Source of the DNA: JBGPQJ01 sp963709295
GTDB lineage: Bacteria > Chloroflexota > Anaerolineae > Anaerolineales > Villigracilaceae
Direction: 5' to 3'
Length of the DNA: 64,000 bases
NCBI GenBank assembly: GCA_963709295.1
Contig: CAVPVW010000008.1
Coordinates: 744,001 to 808,000 of the forward strand
Of the stretch, positions 43,941-53,033 are shown piece by piece (position 1 is the first letter of the stretch; each line of letters starts with the position of its first letter). Under the pieces are notes generated by a model. That model saw only the letters and a list, made by a program, of their open reading frames with translations, was not told the origin of the DNA and did not search any database. The position numbers and the translations under genes were made by a program.

Positions 43941-44744
43941 TTATCCCGTTTTCCTCAACACCGCGAACGGATCGCCGCCCTTCCAGGCCGTGTACCCGAT
44001 CAGGAACAATCCCGCCTGCGAGAAGGCAAACCACAACAGGAAGACCGTCAGGCTGATGGAGGTGTTATCGATCCAGCCGGGCAGGGACTCTTCCCACACG
44101 GCGATCTGCTCCTGCCAGCCGGTAATCTTTTCGTTGTATTCCTCGATCACGGCCAGAAGATTCGTCATGCTGGTTTTGGTCTCGCTCAGGTCGCCGCCCA
44201 GCAGATAGGACGTATCCCCCACGAAGGTGGAGGCCTGTTTGGCGATGTCCTCCACGTTGGCGATCTCGGCATCCAGCGAGTCGGCTGCGGCGATGATGTT
44301 CGCCAGCAGTTCGTCGCCGGGGATATCGAGGTCCACCAACGGAAGGTTGTTGATCGTCTCGAGTGTGCCGCGCAGCCCCTCCACCATTTCACGCACGTCG
44401 CTCACCTTATCGCGGGAGGTGGTCAACCCAGGCAGCAGCTTGTCGTCGATGGTGCCCTTCACGTTCCCCAGGATGTCCTGCGCCTGGGCGGTTTGCTGGC
44501 TGAGCGCTTCCAGCGCCTTCTCGGCTGCCTCGACGATTCTCAGCGCCCGTTCCAACTCGCCCTGCGCCTCCGTCAGCGCGGACTGGGCCTGCGTCAGTTC
44601 CGTGTCGATCTCCTGCAGCCTGGTGGTGATCTCCCGGGTCAAAGGCTCGTTGTAATACCAGGCCATCCCAACGCCGATCACACTTGCAATCAAAAATGCG
44701 GCACCGAGCACCATCAAGGTCATGGACCAGATTTTTCGTCCCAT
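43941..44744 (-). CDS. Membrane protein with central coiled coil, function unknown
   Basis: The 267-residue protein has one membrane helix near the N-terminus (MTLMVLGAAFLIASVIGVGM), a central region of about 170 residues with strong coiled-coil character (ITTRLQEIDTELTQAQSALT, EKALEALSQQTAQA), and two hydrophobic segments at the C-terminus ending in GYTAWKGGDPF. The plan resembles proteins holding a filamentous domain on the outer face of the membrane, but I recognise no family. It begins 15 bases after recO and is probably in the same transcript. Confidence 0.65.
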   Translation of the reverse strand: MGRKIWSMTLMVLGAAFLIASVIGVGMAWYYNEPLTREITTRLQEIDTELTQAQSALTEAQGELERALRIVEAAEKALEALSQQTAQAQDILGNVKGTIDDKLLPGLTTSRDKVSDVREMVEGLRGTLETINNLPLVDLDIPGDELLANIIAAADSLDAEIANVEDIAKQASTFVGDTSYLLGGDLSETKTSMTNLLAVIEEYNEKITGWQEQIAVWEESLPGWIDNTSISLTVFLLWFAFSQAGLFLIGYTAWKGGDPFAVLRKTG

Positions 44745-44759
44745 AATTTCTCCTTCTTG

Positions 44760-45524
44760 TTATTCGTTTCGAATTCGTTTTAGAAAACCCGGCGTGTTCA
44801 ACTCGCGCTCCAGCAGATAGGTAAAAAACCCCTGCATGAGCGTCTCCAGTTCCTTTTTTGGTTCGACCGCCGGATGCGCGCGCGAAGCCTCGGTGTAGCT
44901 GCTGCGCTGAAAGTGGCGCAGGTATTTCAGCGCATCCACGGAAATCGTCCACAGCCCGGGCAGGCCGACCCCGCACCTCGGGCAGATCACGCCGCCCGCC
45001 AGCGGGGAAAAGAACTGGTCGACCGGCTCGATTTTCTCTTCGCAATTGGCGCACTTGAATAACTGCGGGCGAAAGCCGAGGTGGTCCAGCAGGCGCATCT
45101 CGTAGTAGCGCACCGCCAGCCAGGCATCACTCTCCTGTGAAATCCTGCCCAGGGTTTCCGCCAGCAGGCGGAAGGGAGTCGAGCTCTCAGTCTCCTCTTC
45201 GTAGGTGAAGCGGTCGAGCAGTTCGGCGGCGTAGGCGGCATAGCCCGTCTTGATCAAATCGTCGCGCAGAGGGATGTAGGCGTCCACCGTGTCGGCCTGG
45301 GTGACGATGGGCAGGTCGCGTCCCTTCGCCAACTGCAACCGGACGTGGGTGAACGGTTCGAGATGCCCCGCTTTGCGCGAACGCGCCTTGCGCGCGCCTT
45401 TCGCCACGGCGCGCAGCTTGCCCATCTCGCGCGTGAACAGCGTCAGCAGCCGGTCGGCCTCGCCCCAATCGGCGTGCCGCAGCACAATGGCGGTGACACG
45501 GAATGAACGTTCGGTTTTTGGCAT
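44760..45524 (-). CDS. recO: DNA repair protein RecO
   Basis: The 254-residue protein has the N-terminal OB domain typical of RecO (RVTAIVLRHADWGEADRLLT, LFTREMGKLRAVAKGARKA). The C-terminal helical domain contains the zinc site, with Cys pairs CANCEEKIEP and ICPRCG. RecO helps load RecA at single-strand gaps with RecF and RecR. It starts nine bases after the cytidine deaminase stop. Confidence 0.92.
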   Translation of the reverse strand: MPKTERSFRVTAIVLRHADWGEADRLLTLFTREMGKLRAVAKGARKARSRKAGHLEPFTHVRLQLAKGRDLPIVTQADTVDAYIPLRDDLIKTGYAAYAAELLDRFTYEEETESSTPFRLLAETLGRISQESDAWLAVRYYEMRLLDHLGFRPQLFKCANCEEKIEPVDQFFSPLAGGVICPRCGVGLPGLWTISVDALKYLRHFQRSSYTEASRAHPAVEPKKELETLMQGFFTYLLERELNTPGFLKRIRNE

Positions 45525-45533
45525 GGCTGCCGG

Positions 45534-45944
45534 TTATCTAGGCAGGTCTTTGGGAGTGAACGCCCCCGGAAGTAAATCCCCCACAGTGGTTTCCTGCAGC
45601 AATTTCCCATTTCCATCCCCGATGAGCACGATGGTCTCCAGCCCGAACTCCGCCAGCACCTGCCGGCATCCGCCGCAGGGCGTGCCGCCGTTGTCGGTCA
45701 CCACCGAGATGACCTCGAACTCGCGCTCGCCTTCCGAGACCGCCTTGAAGACTGCCACGCGCTCGGCGCACATGGTCATGGGATACGCGGCCGATTCCAC
45801 GTTGACGCCTGTGTAAATCTTCCCGCTTTTCGTCCGCAGCGCAGACCCCACCTTGTAACCGGAATAAGGCGCGTAGGCGCGGCGGCGGGCTTCATTAGCC
45901 AGGTCCAGCAGGAATTTTCGGTCGTCATCGGTGAGAGGGGTCAT
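45534..45944 (-). CDS. cdd: Cytidine deaminase
   Basis: The 136-residue protein is a short tetrameric-type cytidine deaminase. It has YAPYSGYKVGSAL, the zinc/proton-shuttle motif NVESAAYPMTMCAERVAVFK (Cys and Glu) and PCGGCRQVLAEF (the other two zinc cysteines). The usual start of the first motif, C/H-A-E, is shifted to MCAERV as expected for this family. It salvages cytidine and deoxycytidine to uridines. It lies 15 bases after glmU on the same strand. Confidence 0.94.
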   Translation of the reverse strand: MTPLTDDDRKFLLDLANEARRRAYAPYSGYKVGSALRTKSGKIYTGVNVESAAYPMTMCAERVAVFKAVSEGEREFEVISVVTDNGGTPCGGCRQVLAEFGLETIVLIGDGNGKLLQETTVGDLLPGAFTPKDLPR

Positions 45945-45959
45945 GTTCAGGCCTTTAGA

Positions 45960-47336
45960 TCAAGAGTGGTTATTATTTTCTTTTTTAGGTTTACGCTGGA
46001 GCTTTTTGATGGCACGCGCCGGCATTCCCACCGCCAGCGTGTCGTCCGGGACATTCTTGGTCACGATCGCCCCCGCGCCCGTCCGTGCCCCATTCCCAAT
46101 CTTGACCGGGGCAACGAGCATTGTGTCCGAGCCGATGAAGGCGTCCTCGCCGATCTCGGTGGGATACTTCTTCTCGCCGTCGTAGTTACAGGTGATCGTC
46201 CCCGCGCCGATATTGGTGTTTGCGCCAATGGTGGCGTTGCCAATATAGGAGAAATGTCCCATCTTGACGCCCGGTCCCAGCGTGGAGTCCTTGACCTCGC
46301 CGAAATTGCCCATGTGGACACCGCTGCTCAAGTGCGCCCCCTTCCGCAACCGCGCGAAGGGACCCACATCCACGTTGTCTTCTAGAACAGCCTTTTCCAT
46401 CACAGACATTAACACCGCACAGCCATCCCCGATGTGTGTGTCGCGGATGTGCGCATTCGGGCCGATCTGGCAGTTCGCACCGATGGAGGTATTGCCCAAC
46501 AGGTATGTGCCCGGCCAGATGACCGTGTCCCGTCCAATGCTGACGCCCGCGTCGATGTAGGTGGATTCCGGTGCGATCAGAGTCACGCCTGCCAGCATGT
46601 GTCTTTCATTGATGCGCTTGCGCATGGCAGCCTCAGCTTCCGCCAGGTGGACACGCGTATTAATGCCGATCGTCTCCATCATGTCGTCCATGATGAGCGC
46701 CTGCACGGGTAGATTATCCTTCACTGCCAATTCAACCGTGTCGGTCAGGTAATACTCCCCTTTTCTTGAAACAGGGATGCGATGGAGCGCGTCCCACAAC
46801 CAGCCGGCTGAAAAACAATACGCGCCGACATTCAATTCTTTTATGCTCAGCTGTTCGGGCGTCGCGGCGGCTTCCTCGACGATCGCAGCCACCGTCCCAT
46901 CCTCCTTGCGAACGATTCGTCCGAATCCACGAGGGTCGTCGGCAATGACCGTCAGCAATGTCACCGGTCCCTTGTTGTCTTTCTGTTTCTCGACAAGCCG
47001 AAGGAGGGTTTCACCGCGCATCAGAGGCATGTCGCCGTAGGTGACGAGGATCAGGTCCGATTTTCCTCGCAGGAGGGATTCAGCCTGCAGCACCGCATGA
47101 CCCGTGCCCAATTGCTGCTCCTGGACCACGCAGCGCGCGGAATCCCCCACTGCAGCTCTCACCGCCTCCGCGCCGTGGCCGATGACCAACACAGGCTGAC
47201 CATTACTGGCTTCCTGGGCGGCATGCAGCGCATGGAATACCATCGGCTGCCCACAGACGGGATGCAGCATTTTAGGGAGGTCCGATTTCATGCGCGTGCC
47301 CTGGCCGGCAGCCAGTAGAACAGCAGTAACTTTCAT
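45960..47336 (-). CDS. glmU: Bifunctional UDP-GlcNAc pyrophosphorylase/GlcN-1-P acetyltransferase
   Basis: The 458-residue protein has the N-terminal uridylyltransferase domain (LLAAGQGTRMKSDLPKML, GYGDMP-like VTYGDMPLM). The C-terminal left-handed beta-helix has hexapeptide repeats (IGNATIGANTNIGAGTITCN, shown in part), and the acetyltransferase segment TCNYDGEKKYPTEIGEDAFI has the usual Lys residues. It makes UDP-N-acetylglucosamine for the cell wall. I chose the ATG at 47336; a longer open frame would run toward the tRNA gene and has no family similarity. Confidence 0.94.
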   Translation of the reverse strand: MKVTAVLLAAGQGTRMKSDLPKMLHPVCGQPMVFHALHAAQEASNGQPVLVIGHGAEAVRAAVGDSARCVVQEQQLGTGHAVLQAESLLRGKSDLILVTYGDMPLMRGETLLRLVEKQKDNKGPVTLLTVIADDPRGFGRIVRKEDGTVAAIVEEAAATPEQLSIKELNVGAYCFSAGWLWDALHRIPVSRKGEYYLTDTVELAVKDNLPVQALIMDDMMETIGINTRVHLAEAEAAMRKRINERHMLAGVTLIAPESTYIDAGVSIGRDTVIWPGTYLLGNTSIGANCQIGPNAHIRDTHIGDGCAVLMSVMEKAVLEDNVDVGPFARLRKGAHLSSGVHMGNFGEVKDSTLGPGVKMGHFSYIGNATIGANTNIGAGTITCNYDGEKKYPTEIGEDAFIGSDTMLVAPVKIGNGARTGAGAIVTKNVPDDTLAVGMPARAIKKLQRKPKKENNNHS

Positions 47337-47353
47337 TTTCGTCTCCACAGTAT

Positions 47354-47387
47354 AAAAAAGCCTTGCACCGCGTGGGGCGCAAAGCCT
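47354..47387 (-). terminator. Terminator after tRNA-Gln
   Basis: On the minus strand AGGCTTTGCGCC pairs with GGTGCAAGGCTT over 12 positions, with three G-T pairs and a six-base loop, followed by a T-run. It lies between the tRNA end and the glmU start. Confidence 0.8.
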
Positions 47388-47412
47388 GGGTTGTTGGGTG
47401 GCTTCCAATAGG

Positions 47413-47483
47413 CTGGGGCGCCTGGATTCGAACCAAGATACTCAGCTCCAAAGGCTGATGTGCTGCCGTTGCACCACGCCCCA
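47413..47483 (-). tRNA. tRNA-Gln (anticodon UUG)
   Basis: The cloverleaf is clear: acceptor arms TGGGGCG and CGCCCCA, D-stem GTGC/GCAC, anticodon stem TCAGC/GCTGA around the loop CTTTGGA (anticodon TTG), and T-arm CTTGG-TTCGAAT-CCAGG. The discriminator base is G and the CCA end is not fully encoded. Length is 71 bases. The promoter and terminator are adjacent, so it is its own unit. Confidence 0.95.
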
Positions 47484-47500
47484 TCAATCGAGCGGGGCAA

Positions 47501-47529
47501 ATTGTATCACAGCCCCGGGGGATGGACAA
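47501..47529 (-). promoter_or_regulatory. Promoter of tRNA-Gln
   Basis: On the minus strand TTGTCC is followed after 17 bases by TACAAT, preceded by TG one base away (extended -10). Transcription would start about 10 bases before the tRNA. It overlaps the region just after the regulator's stop codon. Confidence 0.7.
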
Positions 47530-47531
47530 CC

Positions 47532-48584
47532 TTAGTTGTTTTGATCCGGCGCCAGCCCGAGTTTGCTTGCTTCTTCAAACGAAAGTGTGTCTTTCAAAAC
47601 GAAAGTGGCGCCCTTCTCCACGGCTTGATCCCAGAATGCGTCGGCATCCGTCTTTTTTTTCTTGGATGCCTTCTTGAGCATTGCCTCAAAGTCCTCAGGG
47701 ACCTCCACCGGCTGCAATTCAGCCTCCGCTTTCACAACGACCTGACGGGTTTCGTGCTCTTCGACCACTTCCGGCGAAAGGCCACCCGTCACACCCATCT
47801 TTTCGAGTACCTTCTGGATTTCCGCCAGCGATTCACTCATCGCCTTGATGTTGGCGGGCAGCTTTTCAGGAACGCCAATGTTACGCCCGGCGACCAGCAA
47901 GGCATGCTGCGGTCCCACAGGGGTAAAGATCATATCAGCCGGCTCGGAGTGGAAGATGTGGAGGTTCCCGGCAGGATTGTGCCCGACCAGGCTGGACACT
48001 TTTTGTGCCGCGCTGTGGATGGCCATCAGGGCGGAGATCAGCGAGACTTCCATGTTGGATTCGGGCAGGTCGCCGGCCTGGGCTTTAATATGACCGCGGT
48101 CGTTGAGCAGCGCCACCGCCTGGGCATTCATCTGCTTGCGAAGACCCGAAAGGAGATCGGAAAGGCCCTTGCGGTCCTCCTGCTTTTCAACAGACGGTGC
48201 CGGGAGGATGGTGCGGGCCAGTCCCAGCGTGCGCTCGACCGCGTCGAGGAAATCCGCCATGGGAACCGGCTTGGTGAAGTAGGCATCCGCCCCGGCCTTG
48301 GCAATGTCCGCGCGGACCTTGGGGTCGGTCACCCCGGTGATCAGGATGACCTTCATGGCGGGGTTGCGGGCCTGCATCTTCTGGGTCAGTTCGACGCCCG
48401 TGATCCCCGGCAGGCGGAAATCCGCCACCAGGAGGTCGATTTTCCGGCGGGAGGCTTCGAGGATGGCTTCTTCGCCTGACGGAGCTTCCACCACGTCGAG
48501 CCCGTGCTCGATGGTCTCAAGCGCCGATTTCAACAGGCGGCTGACTTCCTTCTGATCGTCAACAATAAGGATGCAAGGAGGCAT
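47532..48584 (-). CDS. Response regulator with receiver and roadblock-like domain
   Basis: The 350-residue protein has an N-terminal receiver domain: ILIVDDQKEVSRL with the acidic pocket, the phosphorylated Asp in LLVADFRLPGITG (near residue 55), the Thr in ILITGVTD and the Lys in YFTKPVP. The middle part (about residues 145-250: MNAQAVALLNDRGHIKAQAG, LHIFHSEPADMIFTPVG) resembles a Roadblock/LC7 domain, used for small-GTPase signalling or motility polarity in other bacteria. The C-terminal tail is rich in Glu and Lys. No DNA-binding output is seen and no histidine kinase is nearby. Confidence 0.8.
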   Translation of the reverse strand: MPPCILIVDDQKEVSRLLKSALETIEHGLDVVEAPSGEEAILEASRRKIDLLVADFRLPGITGVELTQKMQARNPAMKVILITGVTDPKVRADIAKAGADAYFTKPVPMADFLDAVERTLGLARTILPAPSVEKQEDRKGLSDLLSGLRKQMNAQAVALLNDRGHIKAQAGDLPESNMEVSLISALMAIHSAAQKVSSLVGHNPAGNLHIFHSEPADMIFTPVGPQHALLVAGRNIGVPEKLPANIKAMSESLAEIQKVLEKMGVTGGLSPEVVEEHETRQVVVKAEAELQPVEVPEDFEAMLKKASKKKKTDADAFWDQAVEKGATFVLKDTLSFEEASKLGLAPDQNN

Positions 48585-48605
48585 ATCTAATCGGTATTAT
48601 AAATG

Positions 48606-48631
48606 AAAAACCCGTTTATTTTGTAAACGGG
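48606..48631 (-). terminator. Terminator of the opp operon
   Basis: Arms CCCGTTTA and TAAACGGG with a short loop are followed on the minus strand by five T. It lies 12 bases after the oppF stop. Confidence 0.88.
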
Positions 48632-48642
48632 CTTTGTATCAT

Positions 48643-49620
48643 CTATTGGACAGCCCAGCAGGCGACGAAGTGGTCGGGACTGGCTTCCCTGAAAACGGGC
48701 TCGTCCTGCGAGCAGATATCCATTACGACCGGGCAGCGCGGGTGGAAGCGGCAGCCCTTCGGCGGGTTGAGCGGGCTGGGCACATCACCCTTGAGGATCG
48801 TCCGATCGCGCTTCAGCCCCGGGTCGGGAATCGGAATCGCGGACATGAGCGCCTTGGTGTAGGGATGCAGCGGGTTGCGGTATAGTTCGTCGCGGTCCGC
48901 CAATTCGACCATCTTGCCCAGGTACATCACTGCCACGCGGTCGGAGATGTGCTCGACCACGCTCAGGTTGTGCGCAATGAATAGGTAGGTCAGGCCGAAT
49001 TCGTTCTGCAGGTCATTCAGGATGTTCAAGACCTGCGACTGGATGGAGACATCCAGCGCCGAGACAGGTTCATCGCAGACGATGAACTTGGGGCGCAGGG
49101 CGAGGGCACGCGCGATGCCGATGCGCTGCCGCTGGCCGCCGGAGAATTCATGCGGGTAGCGCCGGGCGTGGTAGTCCTCGAGGCCCACCTTGCGCAGGGT
49201 TTCGATCATGATCTCGAACCGTTCGCGATGGGTGCCGATGTTGTGAATGTTCAGACCTTCCATGACGGACTCGCCGATCGGCATGCGCGGGTCGAGCGAG
49301 GCATACGGGTCCTGGAAGATGATCTGCATGTTGCGGCGCATTTCCTTGAGCTCGCGCCCCTTGAGCTTGAGCACGTCCTGCCCCTGGAAGGCCACTGCGC
49401 CCGAGGTCGGTTCGATCAACCGGAGCATGGTGCGGCCCACGGTCGTCTTGCCGCAGCCCGACTCACCCACCAGTCCGAGCGTCTCCCCTTCCCGCACTGC
49501 AAAACTGACATTGTCCACAGCCTGGACATATGCCACGACTTTCTGCAGAAAGCCTGCGCGCACCGGGAAATATTTCACCAGGTTGTCGACCTGGATCAAA
49601 TTCTGTTTGGCTTCTGTCAT
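48643..49620 (-). CDS. oppF: Oligopeptide/dipeptide ABC transporter ATPase (OppF/DppF type)
   Basis: The 325-residue protein has Walker A GESGCGKTTVGR, Q-loop FQDPYASLDPR, signature FSGGQRQRIGIARALAL and Walker B FIVCDEPVSALD. The C-terminal oligopeptide-specific region has GCRFHPRCP with its cysteine cluster, which in some relatives binds an iron-sulfur cluster. The C-terminal domain NPLHPYTKALMSAIP is typical of OppF. It is the last gene of the operon. Confidence 0.93.
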   Translation of the reverse strand: MTEAKQNLIQVDNLVKYFPVRAGFLQKVVAYVQAVDNVSFAVREGETLGLVGESGCGKTTVGRTMLRLIEPTSGAVAFQGQDVLKLKGRELKEMRRNMQIIFQDPYASLDPRMPIGESVMEGLNIHNIGTHRERFEIMIETLRKVGLEDYHARRYPHEFSGGQRQRIGIARALALRPKFIVCDEPVSALDVSIQSQVLNILNDLQNEFGLTYLFIAHNLSVVEHISDRVAVMYLGKMVELADRDELYRNPLHPYTKALMSAIPIPDPGLKRDRTILKGDVPSPLNPPKGCRFHPRCPVVMDICSQDEPVFREASPDHFVACWAVQ

Positions 49621-49643
49621 GATGTGTTACTCCGATTCAAAGT

Positions 49644-50687
49644 TTATCCCGCTGCGGAAGGAATGGTACTTTCAGGGCGAGGCGCCTTGTGATTTTCAGT
49701 ATCCTGATAAAGCCAGCACCTCACGATGTGACCCGGATTTGCTTCGATCAGATCGGGTTCCTGCTCGGTGCAAATGGACAGCTGGTTTTCGATGCGCGCA
49801 AGGCAGCGCGGGGCGAACCGGCAGCCGGGAGGCAGGTTGACCAGGTTGGGAACCGAGCCAGGGATGACCGCCAGCCTGTCCTTGATCTTGCCGAGCACGG
49901 GGATCGAGCCGATCAAACCCTGGGTGTAGGGATGCAGCGGTTTCTCGAACAGGACACTGACGCTGGTCTGTTCGACGATGCGGCCGGCATACATGATCGC
50001 CACGCGTTCAGCCATTTCAGCGATCACGCCTAAATCGTGCGTGATCAGGATGATGGACGTACCGGTCTTTTCACGCAGGCCGCGCATCAGGTCGAGAATT
50101 TGCGCCTGGATGGTCACATCGAGTGCGGTGGTCGGCTCGTCGGCAATGAGCAGCTCGGGGGCGCAGGCCAGCGCCATGGCGATCATCACGCGCTGCGCCA
50201 TGCCTCCGGAGAGTTCATGAGGGTAAGCCTCAGCGCGGCGTTCCGCTTCGGGGATGCCCACCATTTTCAGCAGTTCCACCGCGCGCTGGCGTCCCATTTC
50301 CTTGCCCAGCGATTGGTGAATGTCCAGCACCTCGGCGATCTGGTCGCCGACTTTAAAGACGGGGTTCAATGCGGACTGCGGCTGCTGGAAGATCATCGAG
50401 ATGCGGTTTCCGCGCACCTGAATCATTTCGTTTTCCGGTATGGTCACCAGGTTTTTCCCGTCAAAGTAAATTTCGCCGTCCACGATCTTTCCCGGTTGGC
50501 CGATCAGGCGCATGATCGAGAAGGACGTGACGCTTTTGCCGCATCCTGATTCCCCCACCAGGCCCAGCACTTCTCCGGGGTAAACGACAAAGTCCACCCC
50601 GTCAACAGCCTTGACGATGCCGTCTTCCGTGAAAAAATAAGTTTTCAGGTTCTTTACTTCAAGCAGAGGCTTTTGTTGTTCGGCCAT
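49644..50687 (-). CDS. oppD: Oligopeptide/dipeptide ABC transporter ATPase (OppD/DppD type)
   Basis: The 347-residue protein has Walker A GESGCGKSVTSF, FQQPQSALNPVFKVG, signature LSGGMAQRVMIAMAL and Walker B LLIADEPTTALDV. The Opp-type C-terminal region is HPYTQGLIGSIP followed by GCRFAPRC. Together with OppF it powers peptide import. It lies 23 bases upstream of oppF and 24 bases after oppC. Confidence 0.93.
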   Translation of the reverse strand: MAEQQKPLLEVKNLKTYFFTEDGIVKAVDGVDFVVYPGEVLGLVGESGCGKSVTSFSIMRLIGQPGKIVDGEIYFDGKNLVTIPENEMIQVRGNRISMIFQQPQSALNPVFKVGDQIAEVLDIHQSLGKEMGRQRAVELLKMVGIPEAERRAEAYPHELSGGMAQRVMIAMALACAPELLIADEPTTALDVTIQAQILDLMRGLREKTGTSIILITHDLGVIAEMAERVAIMYAGRIVEQTSVSVLFEKPLHPYTQGLIGSIPVLGKIKDRLAVIPGSVPNLVNLPPGCRFAPRCLARIENQLSICTEQEPDLIEANPGHIVRCWLYQDTENHKAPRPESTIPSAAG

Positions 50688-50711
50688 GAGGGTTGTCTCC
50701 CGACAGGGATT

Positions 50712-51711
50712 TTATTTCTTAAGGCGTGGATCGAGCGCGTCGCGCAGACCGTCGCCGACGTAGTTAAAGGCAAGGGCGCAGATGAAGATCGGCAAACCGG
50801 GCACCAGCGGCAGCCAGGGTTTGTCCAGCATGTACGTCTGGGTGGCGGAGAGCATGTTCCCCCAGGTGGGAATCGGGTCCTGAATACCAAATCCGAGGAA
50901 GGATAATGCCGCCTCAGCGACAATATACCCTCCCAACGCCAGCGAGGCAGACACGATAATAGGCGCCATCGAATTGGGGATCATGTGCTTGAAGATGATG
51001 TGCATATCGGAACCGCCAAGCGATTTCGAGGCTTCGACAAAGGTCTGTTCCCGGAGAGAAAGGGTCGTGCCGCGCATCAATTGCGCGCTTTCGAGCCACC
51101 CTAATCCGGCAAAGATCAAAATGATCAGCACCCCCTGCCGGGCCTGGTAGGGCGAAAGCAGCATGAGTTTCCCCGCCCCGTAAAGAATGGGTTCCGGGAT
51201 GGGAATCAACTCCTCATTTCTGATGAGCATGGAGGACAGGATCGAGAAGCAGAGGCAGGGTGGGAATGGTCAGCAGGAACTCAATGAACCTGCTGATGAC
51301 TGAGTCTATCGTCCCTCCATAGAAACCCGCATATGCCCCAACAGCCATCCCAACGACCGAGGCGATCAACACCGAAAAAACCGCAACCGTGAGGGAGATA
51401 CGCCCGGCATGAACCAACCGTGAAAAATAATCGCGTCCGATGTTATCCGTGCCCATGAAATGAATGCGGCCGGTCTCCTCATCCACGTCACCCCAGGGGG
51501 CAAAATACTTGCCCACTTTCAGCTCATCCACCTCGAAGGGCGAGAGCTGCTTAGCGAAAACGGATATGAAGAACACAATCGCGATCAGCACCAGCGAGAG
51601 CATCGCCATGCGGTGCTTGCGGAAACGGCGCAAGACCAACTGCATGGGGGTCTGTTCCTCCGTGGTGATGGTTTCGGCAGATAAGGTGGCAACTTTGGTT
51701 TCGTCAGCCAT
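50712..51711 (-). CDS. oppC: Oligopeptide ABC permease, OppC type, frameshifted
   Basis: The N-terminal part (RFRKHRMAMLSLVLIAIVFF, GTDNIGRDYFSRLVHAGRIS) ends at LTIPTLPLLL in one frame. The rest (ILSSMLIRNEELIP, then RGTTLSLREQTFVEASKSLG, ALSFLGFGIQDPIPTWG) continues in another. One extra base at about 51243 accounts for it. The complete protein would have about 332 residues with six membrane helices and the EAA loop EASKSLGGSDMHIIFKHMIP. The gene follows oppB by 15 bases. Confidence 0.85.
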
Positions 51712-51726
51712 TGGTAAGACCTCTTC

Positions 51727-52927
51727 TTACGTATACCTGATCCTCGGGTCGAGGATGGTATACAGGATATCCCTGATCAGGGTGGCGATGACTGTCAGGA
51801 CGGCAATGATGAACAGGATGGCCATGGCCACCGGGTAGTCATAATCGCCCAGCGCCAGGAAGTACAGGCGTCCCATCCCCGGCCAGGAGAAAATGGTCTC
51901 GGTAATGATCGCGCCGGCGAACAAGGCGGGCAGGGTAAAGACCGCCAGCGTGGCGAACGGGATGAGCGCATTGCGCAGCGCGTGCCGGTTGATCACGATC
52001 CGCTCGGTCAGGCCTTTGGAGCGCGCGGTACGGACGTAATCCTGGCGCAGCACTTCGAGCATGCTCGAGCGCACGTAGCGGCTCCAGCCGGCGACACTGA
52101 TGATGGTCAGCACCGCCACCGGCAGGATAAGATGGAGCGCCCGATCAAGTGTGGACTCAGCCGTGATGGTGCCGAACCAGGGCATGGTCCAGTCACGCAC
52201 CGCAGAAGCGCTGCCGGGAGGCAGGTAAGGCAGGCCCAGGTTCTTGAATACAATAGAAAACAGAAGGATCATCATGATGCCGAAGAAAAAGGTCGGCATG
52301 GATGCTCCCGCAAAGGCAAAGGATGTAAAAAAGTAGTCGAACTTGGAATATTGGTGGACTGCAGAATAAATACCAAGCGGGATGGCGAGCCCCAGCGAGA
52401 TCACGGTGGCAAGTCCTGCCAGCAGGATCGTCTTGGGCAGGCGCGACATGAGCAGGTCGGTCACCGGGCGATCGCGATTCAACCGCCAGGAATTGCCAAA
52501 ATCGCCCCGGATGACCCCGTCGCTGGTGCGGCGGGCTACCAGGCTGGTGAGATAAACATAATCCGCGCAGCCAATCACCTTGGTGGTCTGGTTGCCCTTG
52601 GCGTCCTCAAAAGTGCCTTCGATGGGTTTTCGGCAGCCAATGGGCGTTTCAGCGAAAAATTCCGTACCGGCTATGACAATGGGGCCGCGCGGCCAACCCA
52701 GCAGCCAGCGGGAAAAACGAATGGGAAGGTATAAGTCCAGTTCAAAATAGGCACGAATGCGAGCAATGTCTTCTTCAGTGATTCGAAAACGGGAACTCTG
52801 CGTCACCTGGCGCAACCCGGACAGCGGACCTCCCGGTGCAAAATTCAAGGATGGCATAAGACGCCATGGCAGAAAGAAATACAACCAGTATCATCTGAAG
52901 TACGCGCCGAAGAAGATATCCTGTCAT
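51727..52927 (-). CDS. oppB: Oligopeptide ABC permease, OppB type, frameshifted near start
   Basis: The main frame covers most of the permease. It contains LAGLATVISLGLAIPLGIYS, the EAA-type loop LRQDYVRTARSKGLTERIV and the C-terminal helices. The expected N-terminus (MTGYLLRRVLQMILVVFLSA) is present from the ATG at 52927, with AGAGGT upstream, but in another frame. One extra base at about 52847 joins the two. The periplasmic loop after helix 1 is long (residues about 30-130), as in some Anaerolineae peptide permeases. Confidence 0.83.
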
Positions 52928-53033
52928 CGCTGATTACCTCTGGAGCAAATAAAAGTGGTTGAGAACGGGGCAGATAGACACCCGCAAAGATGCCTATCTG
53001 CCCGAATTCTACTGCCGCTGCAACAAGCGCAGC

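Noticed and set aside
47337..47408. N-terminal extension of GlmU
   Set aside because: It runs through the tRNA terminator and lacks family similarity; the ATG at 47336 starts directly at the conserved nucleotidyltransferase motif.
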